The notes: generated from the letters alone by a model not told the origin. Shown: positions 48,543 to 57,934, counted from the stretch's first letter. The stretch is DNA of 64,000 nucleotides from Methanosarcina sp. UBA289 (GCA_002496565.1 DAKJ01000003.1:17937-81936), one strand, 5' to 3'. Numbers and translations: made by a program.

Positions 48543-49343
48543 TCATTTCTGGCCTGTCCCTTCTTCCTTGCCATGTGCGTAGGCTGCCGCAATCATATTT
48601 GCGATCCTAGCCGCATATGCTCCCGCAACAAAGCCTGCATCTATATTCACAACTGCAAGTGTGGAACAGGATTGGAGCATTGCCAGCAGGGCAGCTTTTC
48701 CTCCTCCGCCTGCTCCATAACCTGTCGAAACTGGAAGCCCGATTACAGGCACGTCAACTAATCCCGAGACTATTGTGGGAAGCGTTCCTTCCCTTCCGGC
48801 TGCAACCACGATTGCTCCGGGCCTCATGGCTTTTAATTTATCCATTGCAGGAATAAGCCTGTGGATTCCTGCAACCCCCACATCATAAACTGCAACTGTC
48901 TCACAGCCCATTTCTGAAGCTACAACCTTAGCTTCTTCTGCAGCCGGGATATCGGCTGTACCTGCCGAAACGATTCCTACTATCCCGCCGGTTCTTGGGG
49001 CAGGCGTGCCGTCATGGATAACAACAGTACGTGCCCTGCCATTCCACTCAAGTTTATCCTCGCCAAAGGCCTGCTTTAAGGCTTCAAGATGCCCTAGTGA
49101 AACCCGCGTGATAAGGGCTCTTTTGCTCTCAGCAACCATGACCCTTGCAATCTCTACCACATCATCAGGAGCTTTACAGTCGGCAAGAATAGCCTCGATT
49201 ACTCCTGTTCTGCTTTTCCTGTGGGAATCAAGTTTTGCTATGTCCATATAGGAGACAAAGCCTAGGCCTCGAGCCTGCTGCTCTGCACTCTCAAGATCCA
49301 TTTTTCCGTCTTTAACAGCTCTAAGTATGTCAGTAAGATCCAT
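48543..49343 (-). CDS. larB: Nickel-pincer cofactor carboxylase LarB
   Basis: Carboxylates and hydrolyses nicotinic acid adenine dinucleotide in the first step of the pincer cofactor. 266 residues with a PurE-like C-terminal domain: GIVSAGTADIPAAEEA, VVAAGREGTLPTIVSGLVDV, PVIGLPVSTGYGAGGGGKAA, followed by VNIDAGFVAG. PurE itself is shorter and lacks the N-terminal part. Forms an operon with larC. Confidence 0.92.
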   Translation of the reverse strand: MDLTDILRAVKDGKMDLESAEQQARGLGFVSYMDIAKLDSHRKSRTGVIEAILADCKAPDDVVEIARVMVAESKRALITRVSLGHLEALKQAFGEDKLEWNGRARTVVIHDGTPAPRTGGIVGIVSAGTADIPAAEEAKVVASEMGCETVAVYDVGVAGIHRLIPAMDKLKAMRPGAIVVAAGREGTLPTIVSGLVDVPVIGLPVSTGYGAGGGGKAALLAMLQSCSTLAVVNIDAGFVAGAYAARIANMIAAAYAHGKEEGTGQK

Positions 49344-49532
49344 GTACCACCCTGCACTGAAAAGAGTTATCTGCCTTAAATAATCATGAGCTTAAACAAT
49401 AAGTGGTCAAGCAAGAATTTATTGGTTTGGGGGTCTTTAGGGTTTCTCGTTATATGGGATTTTTGGTTACTTAAACAAAAAGTGTTCAGCGATACATTTA
49501 AAAATCCGAATTGTTAATGTGTAGAGATCATC

Positions 49533-50234
49533 ATGCTCATAGTACTTTCATTAGGCGGTTCAATTCTCGCAAAAAACCTTGACCCGAATCGTTTTTTAAA
49601 ATATGCGGACGTTCTCCGGGAGCTCTCGAAAAAACATACTCTGCTTGTGGTAGCCGGCGGAGGAGAAGCAGCACGGAATTACATCGATACTGCAAGGGCA
49701 GTTGGCGCTGATGAAGTAACCTGCGACTATATAGGCATTGAAATCACTCGCCTGAACGCACGCCTGCTTGCAGCAGCCCTCGGGCCCGATGCTTGTCCGG
49801 GAATCCCGACAAATTATCTGGAGGCTGCAAAGGCCATGCGTCCTGGAAAGGTAGTTGTCATGGGAGGAGTTATCCCCGGTCAGACCACGGATGCTGTTGC
49901 TGCAATTCTTGCGGAGTTTCTGCGAGCAGACCTGCTGGCAATTGCAACCTCGATTGACGGAGTTTATTCCGCAGACCCTAACTGTGATCCTTCGGCAGTA
50001 AAGTACGACAAAATCTCTCCTGAGAAGCTCATAAACATAGTCATGGCAATCGAGATGAAAGCAGGCTCCAAATCCCCTGTTGACCCTGTAGCCGCAAAAA
50101 TTATCGAACGCTGCAAACTCGATGCTCTTGTCATGGATGCCCGGGACCCTGCCGTACTTGGAGAAGTACTCAATGGAGAAGCAGCCAAAAAATCTCCAAT
50201 ATCCTGCGGAACCTGGATTACGACAAAGATATAA
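49533..50234 (+). CDS. pyrH: UMP kinase, archaeal type
   Basis: Phosphorylates UMP to UDP. 233 residues, amino-acid-kinase fold: LSLGGSILAK at the start, VVAGGGEAARNYI, PGKVVVMGGVIPGQTTDAVA and AIATSIDGVYSADP. It is divergent from larB. An intergenic repeat (copy C) starts right after the stop codon. Confidence 0.95.
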   Translation: MLIVLSLGGSILAKNLDPNRFLKYADVLRELSKKHTLLVVAGGGEAARNYIDTARAVGADEVTCDYIGIEITRLNARLLAAALGPDACPGIPTNYLEAAKAMRPGKVVVMGGVIPGQTTDAVAAILAEFLRADLLAIATSIDGVYSADPNCDPSAVKYDKISPEKLINIVMAIEMKAGSKSPVDPVAAKIIERCKLDALVMDARDPAVLGEVLNGEAAKKSPISCGTWITTKI

Positions 50235-50264
50235 ATAACAGACCAGTTTAAGACCCAAATCTCA

Positions 50265-50385
50265 TACGGTTTTTCGTTCAAGCACAACGGTTGAGGCTCA
50301 ACCACTGCACCGGTTAATCATGCAGACAATAGCGTTTTCTCTCAAGCCTTTTTTGAAAAGGCTTGGTTTAAAATCTTCATTTTTA
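50265..50385 (+). repeat. Dispersed palindromic intergenic repeat, copy C
   Basis: Same block order and orientation as copy A: a CAACGGTTG...CACCGGTTAATCA element, then TCTCAAGCCTTTTTTGAAAA-GGCTTG, then AAAATCTTC. It could also act as a terminator after pyrH. Confidence 0.85.
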
Positions 50386-50534
50386 CAGAAGATGAAAACT
50401 TAAACATAGAGGTTCCGACATATATCCCAATAACAGAAAACAGACGGAATGCCAGTTTAGAGTTTAGAACTCCTACAAAGCCGGTTTCCTGAAGTCTCTG
50501 TCCAGAAGTTTCTGAAAAGAAGGAGGAGCCGGGC

Positions 50535-51713
50535 TTGAACCTGCCTGAAAAAAAGAGTTCTTTTAAACATAAAGGATTTATTTTTCGGCTTTTTTCCATG
50601 CTTCTATTCCTGACCATATTCTGCGCTGAGATCAGTCCTGCTTTTGCAGCAGTAGAAGGGACAGCCGTTGAAGAGGAAAGGCAGGAAGATGCCGTTATCA
50701 TGGACTTTTTCTCGGACCACGAGCTCGTGGATGCTACAGTCCGGTTTGAACAGCCTCTTGAAAACGCCTCTCTTGTTTTTACTTTGAATTCGGAGGAGAA
50801 ACTGCTGAAATCGGAAACCTTTCCTCTTGGGTCTGTGGAGAAAGGACAGGAAGTCACAAAAGTCCTGTTCTGGGGAATTGAGGAAGATTTCGGAAAAGAT
50901 AGGGAATCTTATACAGTGCAGGTTTTTGTGAAAAACGGGAATGAAAACCTTGCTTTTAGAGAACTTTCATTTTCCGACCGAAATCCTATTCTTTCAAAGC
51001 TTAAACTTGTGGACTTTTCCGCAGATTCTGAGAAAGCATCGGTTTTGATGAGTCTCACAAGTCCTACGAATTTTGGGAGTATACAGCTGCCTGAGCCCGG
51101 CATGATCGACCTTGACCTTAAGCTTCTCTCGGGCACGGAAATTGTGTATTCTGAAAAGCAGAAGAATATCCCTATTACAAACACCTATTATAATGCAAGT
51201 TACTGGCCTTTCCTGCTTGAGAACGATAAAAACTATACTGCCCTTTTGGAGGTTCATTCCCATTCTCCTGATGTCACCGCAGCCTATATATCGAATTTCA
51301 AGGCCGAAGAAAAGGTGGAAATTATTGATCGGGATATTGACGTGGATGAATATGGAGCCAGTGTTACTATTGTCGGAAAATCCCAGGTGCCTTTTGACGG
51401 GCTTGTAAGGGTTGTGCTGACACCTGAAAATGGAAAAGGAAAGATTTTTGAAGAGACCACAGACATCCTGACTTCGGGAAAAGAAGATACGGTAGGAATA
51501 ATATGGCAAGGAGTCCCGAAGGGAGATTATAACGTAAAGATTTATGTGCTGAATTCCGAAGGGGAAGCTCTTGACAGACATGAAACTGTTCTCAGGATCT
51601 TTGAGCCCGTGGTCGAAGCAAGCCCTGTAGAAAAATCCCCAGCCTCTATCTTTTTAACAGTTTTGGGAATTTTGCTCTGTGCGGGAATCTTGTTTGTAAG
51701 GAAGGGAAAATAA
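50535..51713 (+). CDS. Exported, membrane-anchored protein linked to an ABC exporter
   Basis: Signal peptide (FRLFSMLLFLTIFCAEISPA, about 17-36), about 310 residues of beta-rich, Ig-like sequence (repeats such as ESYTVQVFVKNGNENLAF and DYNVKIYVLNSEGEAL), and a C-terminal membrane helix (IFLTVLGILLCAGILFVRKG). It lies 106 bases before an FtsX-type permease and ATPase, so it is probably an accessory or substrate of that system, as is common for MacB-type loci in Methanosarcina. No enzyme motif was seen. Confidence 0.75.
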   Translation: MNLPEKKSSFKHKGFIFRLFSMLLFLTIFCAEISPAFAAVEGTAVEEERQEDAVIMDFFSDHELVDATVRFEQPLENASLVFTLNSEEKLLKSETFPLGSVEKGQEVTKVLFWGIEEDFGKDRESYTVQVFVKNGNENLAFRELSFSDRNPILSKLKLVDFSADSEKASVLMSLTSPTNFGSIQLPEPGMIDLDLKLLSGTEIVYSEKQKNIPITNTYYNASYWPFLLENDKNYTALLEVHSHSPDVTAAYISNFKAEEKVEIIDRDIDVDEYGASVTIVGKSQVPFDGLVRVVLTPENGKGKIFEETTDILTSGKEDTVGIIWQGVPKGDYNVKIYVLNSEGEALDRHETVLRIFEPVVEASPVEKSPASIFLTVLGILLCAGILFVRKGK

Positions 51714-51819
51714 ATTCCTGAAAACCTTGAAGCCCTAAAAGCTTTGACAGTCTTGAGAACCTTTAAAGCTTTCTTGATTTGACAGCTAAATCCGTATAAA
51801 ATTCGAATGCAGGATCATT

Positions 51820-52935
51820 ATGTTTGACCTCATCATCCGAAATATAATGAACAGGAAAGTCAGGAGTGCACTAACAGTCTGCGGGATTGCCCTTGGAATC
51901 TTTGCAGTTATAGTTATGGGTGCCATGTCCGAGAATTTCCACCAGACCTTTGAGCGCTCCATGAGTGTGACCAGTGATAAAATCCGGGTCTTTGCCGAAA
52001 GTGGAGTCTTTGGAGGAGGACTCACGGACGAAAAGGTGAGCGATGTACTTCGGGTGGCAGGGGTAAAAGATGCGTATGGGCTTTTAATGACTACTTTTGA
52101 TGAGGACAAAATGGGAATGACCGGGAAACAGATCCTTGGTGTGCCCCCGGAAAAATCCAGCGTTGCCCTCTATCCCGTGGAGCTGAAAGCAGGCCGTTTC
52201 CTCAATCCAGGTGATTCTTATAATGTTGTTGTTGGAAGCAACATTAAAAGGGAATATCAACTTGAGATAGGGAGCAAGTTTGAGATTCATGACAAATACT
52301 TTACCGTTGTAGGAATTCTGGACTACACGGGCTCGATTTTTGACAATGCGGTAATCATACCTCTTGAAACTGCGCAGGATCTCTACGATGTAGGCAATTC
52401 GGTTTCCTATATCTTTGCAGTTCCTGATGAGCGGGTGGATGCAGAAGTGCTCTCCAAGCGCATAGAATTGAGCGTTAAAGGTACAAGCACCCTTTCTCCC
52501 GACGAGCTTGAGGTGCAGGCAAGGCAGTCCTTTATGATTTTCAGCGTGATAACTATCAGCTCAGGGATCCTTGCAGCAATCATAGGCGGGCTTTGCGTGA
52601 TGAATACTATGTTAATGTCCGTTACAGAGAGGACAAGAGAATTCGGGATTTTGAAAGCCATCGGGGCCGAAACCCGGGATATTTTACTTCTTACGTTAGG
52701 GGAAGCCTCATGTATGGGTTTTCTTGGCGGGATCCTTGGAATTCTTGTAGGTTCCGTGGCTGTTTATATTATGAATGCCTGGCTTGCAAATACAAGGATA
52801 GTGCTTTTCCTGATAACGCCCAGACTTCTTGTAATTGCTATGCTCTTCGCCTTATTGATAGGTGCGCTTTCAGGGCTTTATCCTGCGTATAGAGCCTCAA
52901 AAATGAGCCCGATGGAGGCTTTGAAGCATGCCTGA
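51820..52935 (+). CDS. MacB/FtsX-type ABC transporter permease
   Basis: 371 residues: an N-terminal membrane segment (TVCGIALGIFAVIVMGAM), a large extracytoplasmic domain (about 50-225), then three membrane helices (ISSGILAAIIGGLCVMNTML, GFLGGILGILVGSVAVYIM, FALLIGALSGLYPAYRASKM). TERTREFGILKAIGA is the conserved FtsX-domain signature. It overlaps the ATPase gene by 8 bases. Such pairs act as mechanotransducers that move lipoproteins, peptides or surface molecules. Confidence 0.92.
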   Translation: MFDLIIRNIMNRKVRSALTVCGIALGIFAVIVMGAMSENFHQTFERSMSVTSDKIRVFAESGVFGGGLTDEKVSDVLRVAGVKDAYGLLMTTFDEDKMGMTGKQILGVPPEKSSVALYPVELKAGRFLNPGDSYNVVVGSNIKREYQLEIGSKFEIHDKYFTVVGILDYTGSIFDNAVIIPLETAQDLYDVGNSVSYIFAVPDERVDAEVLSKRIELSVKGTSTLSPDELEVQARQSFMIFSVITISSGILAAIIGGLCVMNTMLMSVTERTREFGILKAIGAETRDILLLTLGEASCMGFLGGILGILVGSVAVYIMNAWLANTRIVLFLITPRLLVIAMLFALLIGALSGLYPAYRASKMSPMEALKHA

Positions 52936-53692
52936 AATCAGAATTGAAGAAAACGGGCTTGAAACTGCGGAAAAGCTGGAAAAAGAATTGAATAAAAGCA
53001 ATTTAGGAAACAAAGAACAAAAAATCATAATGCAGGTTGAAAACCTTTCCAAAACTTATTCCCAAGGTAAAATCCTTGTCCATGCCCTTCGCTGTGCCTG
53101 CATAACCGTAAGAAAAGGAGAACTTCTTGCGATAATGGGGCCTTCAGGTTCCGGAAAATCAACTCTTCTTGCCCTGATCGGAACACTTGAAAAGGCCACG
53201 GATGGAAAAGTTATCCTTGATGGAATAGACCTTACATCGGTACCTGAAAAACTACTTCCTCGCGTGAGAAGAGAAAAAATCGGCTTTATTTTTCAGCACT
53301 ATAACCTTATCCCGACCCTTTCTGCGCTTGAAAATGTTGAGCTTTCCATGCGCTTTTCCAGAGTGCCCAAAAAAGAAAGGGAAGAAAGGGCAAGAAAGCT
53401 GCTCGAAGAACTTGGCCTTGGGGACCGGCTCTCCCATAAGCCTTCAGAATTATCTGGAGGGGAACAGCAAAGAGTCTCTATTGCCAGGGCACTTGCGAAT
53501 AAGCCGGCGGTTATCCTGGCTGACGAACCCACTGGGGAGGTGGACAGCAAAACAAGGGATTCGATTGTGCGGGTCTTTAAAGAGTTGAGCGAAAAAGGGC
53601 AGACAATTCTTGTTGTGACGCATGACCCTGAGGTTGCAAAGGAGTGTTCGAGGGTGCTCAGAATTACTGATGGGGTAATAAAAGATAATTAA
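52928..53692 (+). CDS. MacB/LolD-type ABC transporter ATPase
   Basis: 254 residues. Walker A GPSGSGKST (71-79), Q-loop FQHYNLIPTLSALENV, signature LSGGEQQR (175-182), Walker B ILADEPTGEVD and the switch THD. About 34 residues precede the usual start (MQVENLSKTYSQG, ATG at 53030), so translation may begin at either ATG; the 8-base overlap with the permease favours 52928. It powers the preceding permease. Confidence 0.93.
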   Translation: MPEIRIEENGLETAEKLEKELNKSNLGNKEQKIIMQVENLSKTYSQGKILVHALRCACITVRKGELLAIMGPSGSGKSTLLALIGTLEKATDGKVILDGIDLTSVPEKLLPRVRREKIGFIFQHYNLIPTLSALENVELSMRFSRVPKKEREERARKLLEELGLGDRLSHKPSELSGGEQQRVSIARALANKPAVILADEPTGEVDSKTRDSIVRVFKELSEKGQTILVVTHDPEVAKECSRVLRITDGVIKDN

Positions 53693-53772
53693 AATCGGCT
53701 GAAGAGAGGATGAAAAAATCAAGGAAAAAGTAAATCAAAACTGGCTAAAAATTAAAAAATAATTCAAGCTGC

Positions 53773-54696
53773 TCAAATTTCTCCAAGCTCCCAGCCCAGA
53801 TGCTCTTTTATAACGGTATAAGCCATTGCAGGAGGGATAATTCCGATATCTGTTACGATCATATCTATGTATTCGGCAGGGGTGAAGTCAAAAGCCGGAT
53901 TTCTTACCTGCACGTGAGCGAGATCGGAAATAAGCGCAGGATCTACGATTTCATCTGAAGCCCTTTCTTCAATTTCTATAGGGTTTCCGACAATCGTGCT
54001 TGGGCTAAACTTGAAGGTCTCGGCAGCTACCATAAAACTTTTTCTGGCCTCATGAGCTGCAAGCGCAAGCTGGGAGGTTCCGATCTTATTTACAAGAGCA
54101 CCATTAGCTGCAATAGCGTCGGCACCTACGATAACCTTATCCACATCTTTCATGTAATAGCGCACCGCAGAATCCACGATAAGGGTTGTAGGGATCCCAA
54201 AACCATTAAGATGGCGGATCGTCAATAAGCCCTGGCGCCTGGGGCGGCTTTCGGTAGCGATTACCGAGATGTCCTTTCCGGCTTCAAAGGCTGTGGTGAT
54301 GATCGAAAGAGCAGCATGGGAATTGCAGTGGGTTATAATAACGTCCCCGTCCCGGATTCTTCTTGACCCGATTTTTCCGATTTTTTCAAGGGCCCTGTCG
54401 GCTCTCTCAATAAAGAGGTTGGCGTTTTTAATGATTTCCTGCCTTGCCTCCTCCACATTTGCCGAAGAATACTTTGAAGAGAGTTTTACGGCATTTGGGA
54501 GGGAGACGGCAGTCGGGCGAGTACTGATGAGATAATTCGAGACTTCTTTTATTCTGGCACTGAATTCTTCCATTGAAGCTACGTCCAGCCCTGCGGCATA
54601 GTCCCTGATAGCTTCAGCAGCAGCTTTTGCAATCCTGCCTGCGCCCCGGATCTCCATTGTCCGGATTTTTTCTGCGGTTTCCTGAACTTTTTGCAT
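53773..54696 (-). CDS. Ribose-1,5-bisphosphate isomerase
   Basis: Converts ribose 1,5-bisphosphate to ribulose 1,5-bisphosphate for type III RuBisCO in the archaeal AMP pathway. The eIF2B/MtnA-like fold has RGAGRIAKAAAEA, STRPTAVSLPNAV, the catalytic cysteine Cys124 in ITHCNSHAA and the aspartate Asp193 in VGADAIAANG, equivalent to the published pair of the Thermococcus enzyme. Methylthioribose-1-phosphate isomerase or eIF2B subunits are the alternatives; the STRPT/THCNSH pattern fits R15P isomerase. RuBisCO and AMP phosphorylase are outside the window. Confidence 0.9.
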   Translation of the reverse strand: MQKVQETAEKIRTMEIRGAGRIAKAAAEAIRDYAAGLDVASMEEFSARIKEVSNYLISTRPTAVSLPNAVKLSSKYSSANVEEARQEIIKNANLFIERADRALEKIGKIGSRRIRDGDVIITHCNSHAALSIITTAFEAGKDISVIATESRPRRQGLLTIRHLNGFGIPTTLIVDSAVRYYMKDVDKVIVGADAIAANGALVNKIGTSQLALAAHEARKSFMVAAETFKFSPSTIVGNPIEIEERASDEIVDPALISDLAHVQVRNPAFDFTPAEYIDMIVTDIGIIPPAMAYTVIKEHLGWELGEI

Positions 54697-54767
54697 AGTA
54701 TAAGTGATAGTGGGGGTGCAATTTATAATTATCTTCCCGCTGTTCCGGGGGTTGCCCTCGAAGAAAT

Positions 54768-55556
54768 TCAGATCTCAGTTATTTTTTCAGAGAGGTTCCT
54801 ATAGTAAGCAAAAAGGTCTTCTCCCCACTGAAGGGCAACCGAGTCGAAACACAGGACATCTTCTTTATGGTCGTAAGTGCCGTCCGAAAAAGGAAGAGTA
54901 AGGGAAAGGAATATGTCGGTAACAGCATAGGCGAGTTCTATTTTTTTGTCGTAAACGTAAAAACTGGCATTTTCGAATGTAATAAACTCACTTATGTCGG
55001 CTCTGTACTCTTCTTTTATTCTTTCATAAATCGGGCGAGTTACAAGAAGAGAAACATCCGCTCCTTTTTTTGCAAAAGTAAGGAAAAGAGATGGATAAAG
55101 AGGATGGAAAACCGATGCAATACCGCTTATTTTTTTTGATTTCATAAGGTATTCCACAAATTCCTTATGAGGTTCAAAGAGGCATGTCCTGTCAGGAGGG
55201 GCGGAAAACTTGCAGCTAGACAACTCTCCAATCCTTTCTCGCAAAGGATAGGGTATGACCTCAACTGCGTGGTTTGCCCAGTATTCGTATTTGCTTCCGA
55301 AAGCAGTTAAGATATCCGTCATTGGCTTCATTCTGCCAGCTACCGCTATCCCAAGAGGAGACAGGCTGTAAATGTCACCTCTCTTAAAAATCAAGGAGTT
55401 GTCCCTCAGCTTTTTTAGTTGAGGGAGAATTGCCACTAGACCTACATCCAAGCTTTCTTTAATTTCCGATATTGATTTTGGCCCATCCTTCAAAAATAAA
55501 AGAAGATCTTTCCTTTTTTCGGAGAGGAAAATCAATTCGAGAAGCGGGCTGTTCAT
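54768..55556 (-). CDS. Msr-type winged-helix regulator (DUF1724 family), copy 3
   Basis: 262 residues, clearly paralogous to the regulators at 27226 and 28159: KRKDLLLFLKDGPKSISEI, DVGLVAILPQLKKLRDNSL, PLRERIGELSSCK, FHPLYPSLFLTFA and LVTRPIYERI. Unlike the other two it is not beside a methyltransferase operon; its neighbours are R15P isomerase and a long gap. It may regulate a distant methyltransferase set. Confidence 0.87.
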   Translation of the reverse strand: MNSPLLELIFLSEKRKDLLLFLKDGPKSISEIKESLDVGLVAILPQLKKLRDNSLIFKRGDIYSLSPLGIAVAGRMKPMTDILTAFGSKYEYWANHAVEVIPYPLRERIGELSSCKFSAPPDRTCLFEPHKEFVEYLMKSKKISGIASVFHPLYPSLFLTFAKKGADVSLLVTRPIYERIKEEYRADISEFITFENASFYVYDKKIELAYAVTDIFLSLTLPFSDGTYDHKEDVLCFDSVALQWGEDLFAYYRNLSEKITEI

Positions 55557-56257
55557 GTTTTTGCTATATACGCAGATACTTGATAAATATCTTCCCCATT
55601 TAGCAACGATATTTATTCTGAAAATCCTTAACTGTTAACATAAACCTGATAGATACTGAAAATAATTAGTTAATCATCGCAAAATTATAAATTACTTAAA
55701 GAGTTTAAATTTATAAAAGCGAGATTTACAACTTTTCTGAAGAATCTTTCTTTAGAGAATTCTTCAAAAAATAAAGCCCATTTTGAAAAACGATTCGTGT
55801 AAGGATCTTTAAAATGAATTTAATGTACTAATTATTCACTAAACCTGGTTAAACAAGTTTATATTCCTATAATCAAGTACAAAACCATTAATTAATTTTC
55901 AATACATAACTATTATTTATAGTTTTATGCAATAAGTAGAGAAATATTAGATTGAGTGTTAATTTTAGGAATATATAAATTATTAATTAGTAATTACCAG
56001 CGAATATCGTATTCATCTAATGCTGGAGTACTATTTATAGTCAGTAAATATAATTTATTAATAGAATAATCAATTAAAAATGTTTTTTTGCATTTAAAGT
56101 CGTTTTAACGGTTTTTGTTGAAGCTAAACATAAAAATAAGTATAGAAGTTCAAGGGGATATTTAGTCAAAAAGATCCAATTTTGAAGCGGCTAAATAATT
56201 TAATGTAGCAAAAATTTCAAAGTCGTATAGGTTATATACCTCTATAACATAAAGAGA
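55557..56257. other. AT-rich gap upstream of the msr-type gene
   Basis: No gene found. It contains numerous TTAATTAAT/ATTATTAAT words, but no consistent repeat. Confidence 0.35.
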
Positions 56258-56369
56258 AAGTCAACGATTAAGAGTTAAGGGGTTTTTCTCTTAATCGTAG
56301 GGGTTGAATCACGCGATTGGGAGCCAATCAGAGGTGGCAAACAAGGCTCCCAATTATAAATCGTTTTTG
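56258..56369 (+). ncRNA. Candidate small RNA with two perfect hairpins and a T-run
   Basis: A TATA box GGTTATATACC (56231-56241) lies about 25 bases upstream. Hairpin 1: CGATTAAGAG (56266-56275) with CTCTTAATCG (56289-56298). Hairpin 2: ATTGGGAGCC (56317-56326) with GGCTCCCAAT (56346-56355), loop 19 nt. GTTTTT (56364-56369) follows. No plausible reading frame is present. Confidence 0.5.
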
Positions 56370-56422
56370 AAGTACTTTACATAGAGTAGTGTTTTTTGAA
56401 GTACTTTACATAGAGTAGTGTT
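56365..56422. repeat. 29-bp exact tandem duplication
   Basis: 56365-56393 and 56394-56422 are identical (core GAAGTACTTTACATAGAGTA). The first copy starts in the T-run of the preceding RNA candidate. Confidence 0.95.
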
Positions 56423-56841
56423 TTAATTTTAGATCATCTTTATCAAAATAATATCAGGATAAAGTGGAATACTCGAAATTAATAGTATATAAAGTGAACG
56501 GAATCAGTTCATAAATCTCTTCACTAAATAACCTCAAACCCGATCTGCACTTTTCCATCAGCTTTTAGCAAATGTAAATTTTTAAACCCAAGTTAGATCC
56601 TTTTGCGATTCAAGAAGGCAGGTTTAAAAAGATGAGAAAGTAAAAGGAGCATTTCAATTCTTCAAATCTAGAAAGCAAGCCTATTTATTACGAGATATTT
56701 TTTTTGTAACATAAATCGAATAAAAAATCTATAAATAATAGTCAGGAAATATGGAAATTAATCATCAAATGTACTCATTTCTAACATGAAAATCTGACGG
56801 AAAAATTAGAAATAAGAATTAAAAAACTAGGAGTGAAAAAC

Positions 56842-57426
56842 TTGAATTTCGATACTGCAGTACAGTTTCATGGACATGTCTGCCCCGGACTTTCCATTGG
56901 CTATAGGGTAGCATCACTTGCCGCCACCCACTTCAAAGACCGCAGCAAAGATGAAGAGCTGGTCGCAATCGTAGAAAACCGATCATGTGCCGTGGATGCT
57001 ATTCAGGCAATAAACGGGTGCACCTGTGGGAAAGGAAACCTTATTTTCAAGGATCATGGGAAACACGTTTACACATATTTCAAAAGAGGTGATAATAAAG
57101 CCCTGAGGATTTCCCTGAAACCCGATGCTCTCCCTGTGGATGAAAAGCATACCGCCCTCTTCGCGAAATTGAGGGCAGGCACTGCAAACCCTGAAGAGGC
57201 AGAAGAGTTTCGGGCCTCGCACGAGGCAAAAAGCCAGAGAGTTCTGGAAATGCCCGAAGAAGAGCTTTTCTGGGTCAGAGAAGTTGAAGCCGAGCCGCCG
57301 GAAAAAGCCATAGTTTATCCCACCCTGATCTGCAGCAAGTGCGGCGAAGGGTTTATGGAACCTCTCGGCAGGATGAAAAATGGACAAGTCGTTTGCATTC
57401 CATGTTTTGAGGCAAAAAATGAATGA
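56842..57426 (+). CDS. fmdE: FmdE-like protein (formylmethanofuran dehydrogenase subunit E family)
   Basis: FmdE domain: FDTAVQFHGHVCPGLSIGYR with the metal-binding HGHxCPG motif and AVDAIQAINGCTCGKGNLIF. The C terminus is a zinc ribbon (ICSKCGEGF...VVCIPCF). The open frame starts with GTG 56833, but AGGAG (56829-56833) ends right there; TTG 56842 has it eight bases upstream and is the better start. It is not in an fmd/fwd operon, so the protein may act separately from the dehydrogenase. It overlaps trmO by 8 bases. Confidence 0.9.
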   Translation: MNFDTAVQFHGHVCPGLSIGYRVASLAATHFKDRSKDEELVAIVENRSCAVDAIQAINGCTCGKGNLIFKDHGKHVYTYFKRGDNKALRISLKPDALPVDEKHTALFAKLRAGTANPEEAEEFRASHEAKSQRVLEMPEEELFWVREVEAEPPEKAIVYPTLICSKCGEGFMEPLGRMKNGQVVCIPCFEAKNE

Positions 57427-57853
57427 AATTTCTGAGGTTTCCGAAAAAATTGAAATGATTCCTGTAGGTTACGTTGAAAACGACTACCTTGAGCCGGTAT
57501 ACAATGAAGAGGTATACAATAAAGTCTCAAAGATAGTCCTCAAAAAAGAATTTACAGACGGGCTTTATAGAATCGAGGACTTTGAAAAACTGTACATCCT
57601 ATTTTACTTTAGCCGATCGGAAGGATATAAACTTGTCAGCCGCCGACGTTATGACGGGAAGGATTCAGGAGTCTTTGCCAGCCGAAGCCCATTCCGCCCT
57701 AATGGAATAGGGCTTACTATTGTAGAGCTTTTGAAAGTGGAAGGCAATGTGCTCCATGTAAAGGGGCTTGATGCGATCAATGGGACACCCGTACTGGATA
57801 TTAAGCCTTACATAAAAGAGACTGAAGAAAAGGATGAAGAAACAACAGACTGA
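57419..57853 (+). CDS. trmO: tRNA (t6A37-N6) methyltransferase TrmO/TsaA family
   Basis: Beta-barrel SAM-dependent enzyme that methylates t6A at position 37 of threonine tRNAs. The signature is DGKDSGVFASRSPFRPNGIG followed by LTIVELL; LDAINGTPVLDIKPYI is the second motif. It starts at ATG 57419 inside the fmdE end (the frame is open to 57380 but that part is the fmdE coding region). The acidic end (KETEEKDEETTD) is unusual but plausible. Confidence 0.88.
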   Translation: MNEISEVSEKIEMIPVGYVENDYLEPVYNEEVYNKVSKIVLKKEFTDGLYRIEDFEKLYILFYFSRSEGYKLVSRRRYDGKDSGVFASRSPFRPNGIGLTIVELLKVEGNVLHVKGLDAINGTPVLDIKPYIKETEEKDEETTD

Positions 57854-57907
57854 AAAAGAATAAAACTAGTGCAGAAATCAATATCAAAAATCAAAAAATA
57901 AAAAAGT

Positions 57908-57934
57908 CCCTTTTTAAGAAAAAAAGAAAAAGGG
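57908..57934. terminator. Hairpin between convergent trmO and the cobN-like gene
   Basis: CCCTTTTT and AAAAAGGG form an 8-bp stem in an A/T-rich setting; on the minus strand it lies about 90 bases beyond the cobN-like stop. Confidence 0.5.

Noticed and set aside
50342..50857. Minus-strand frame overlapping the start of the exported protein at 50535
   Set aside because: Ser/Phe-rich shadow; the plus strand has a clear signal peptide and operon context.
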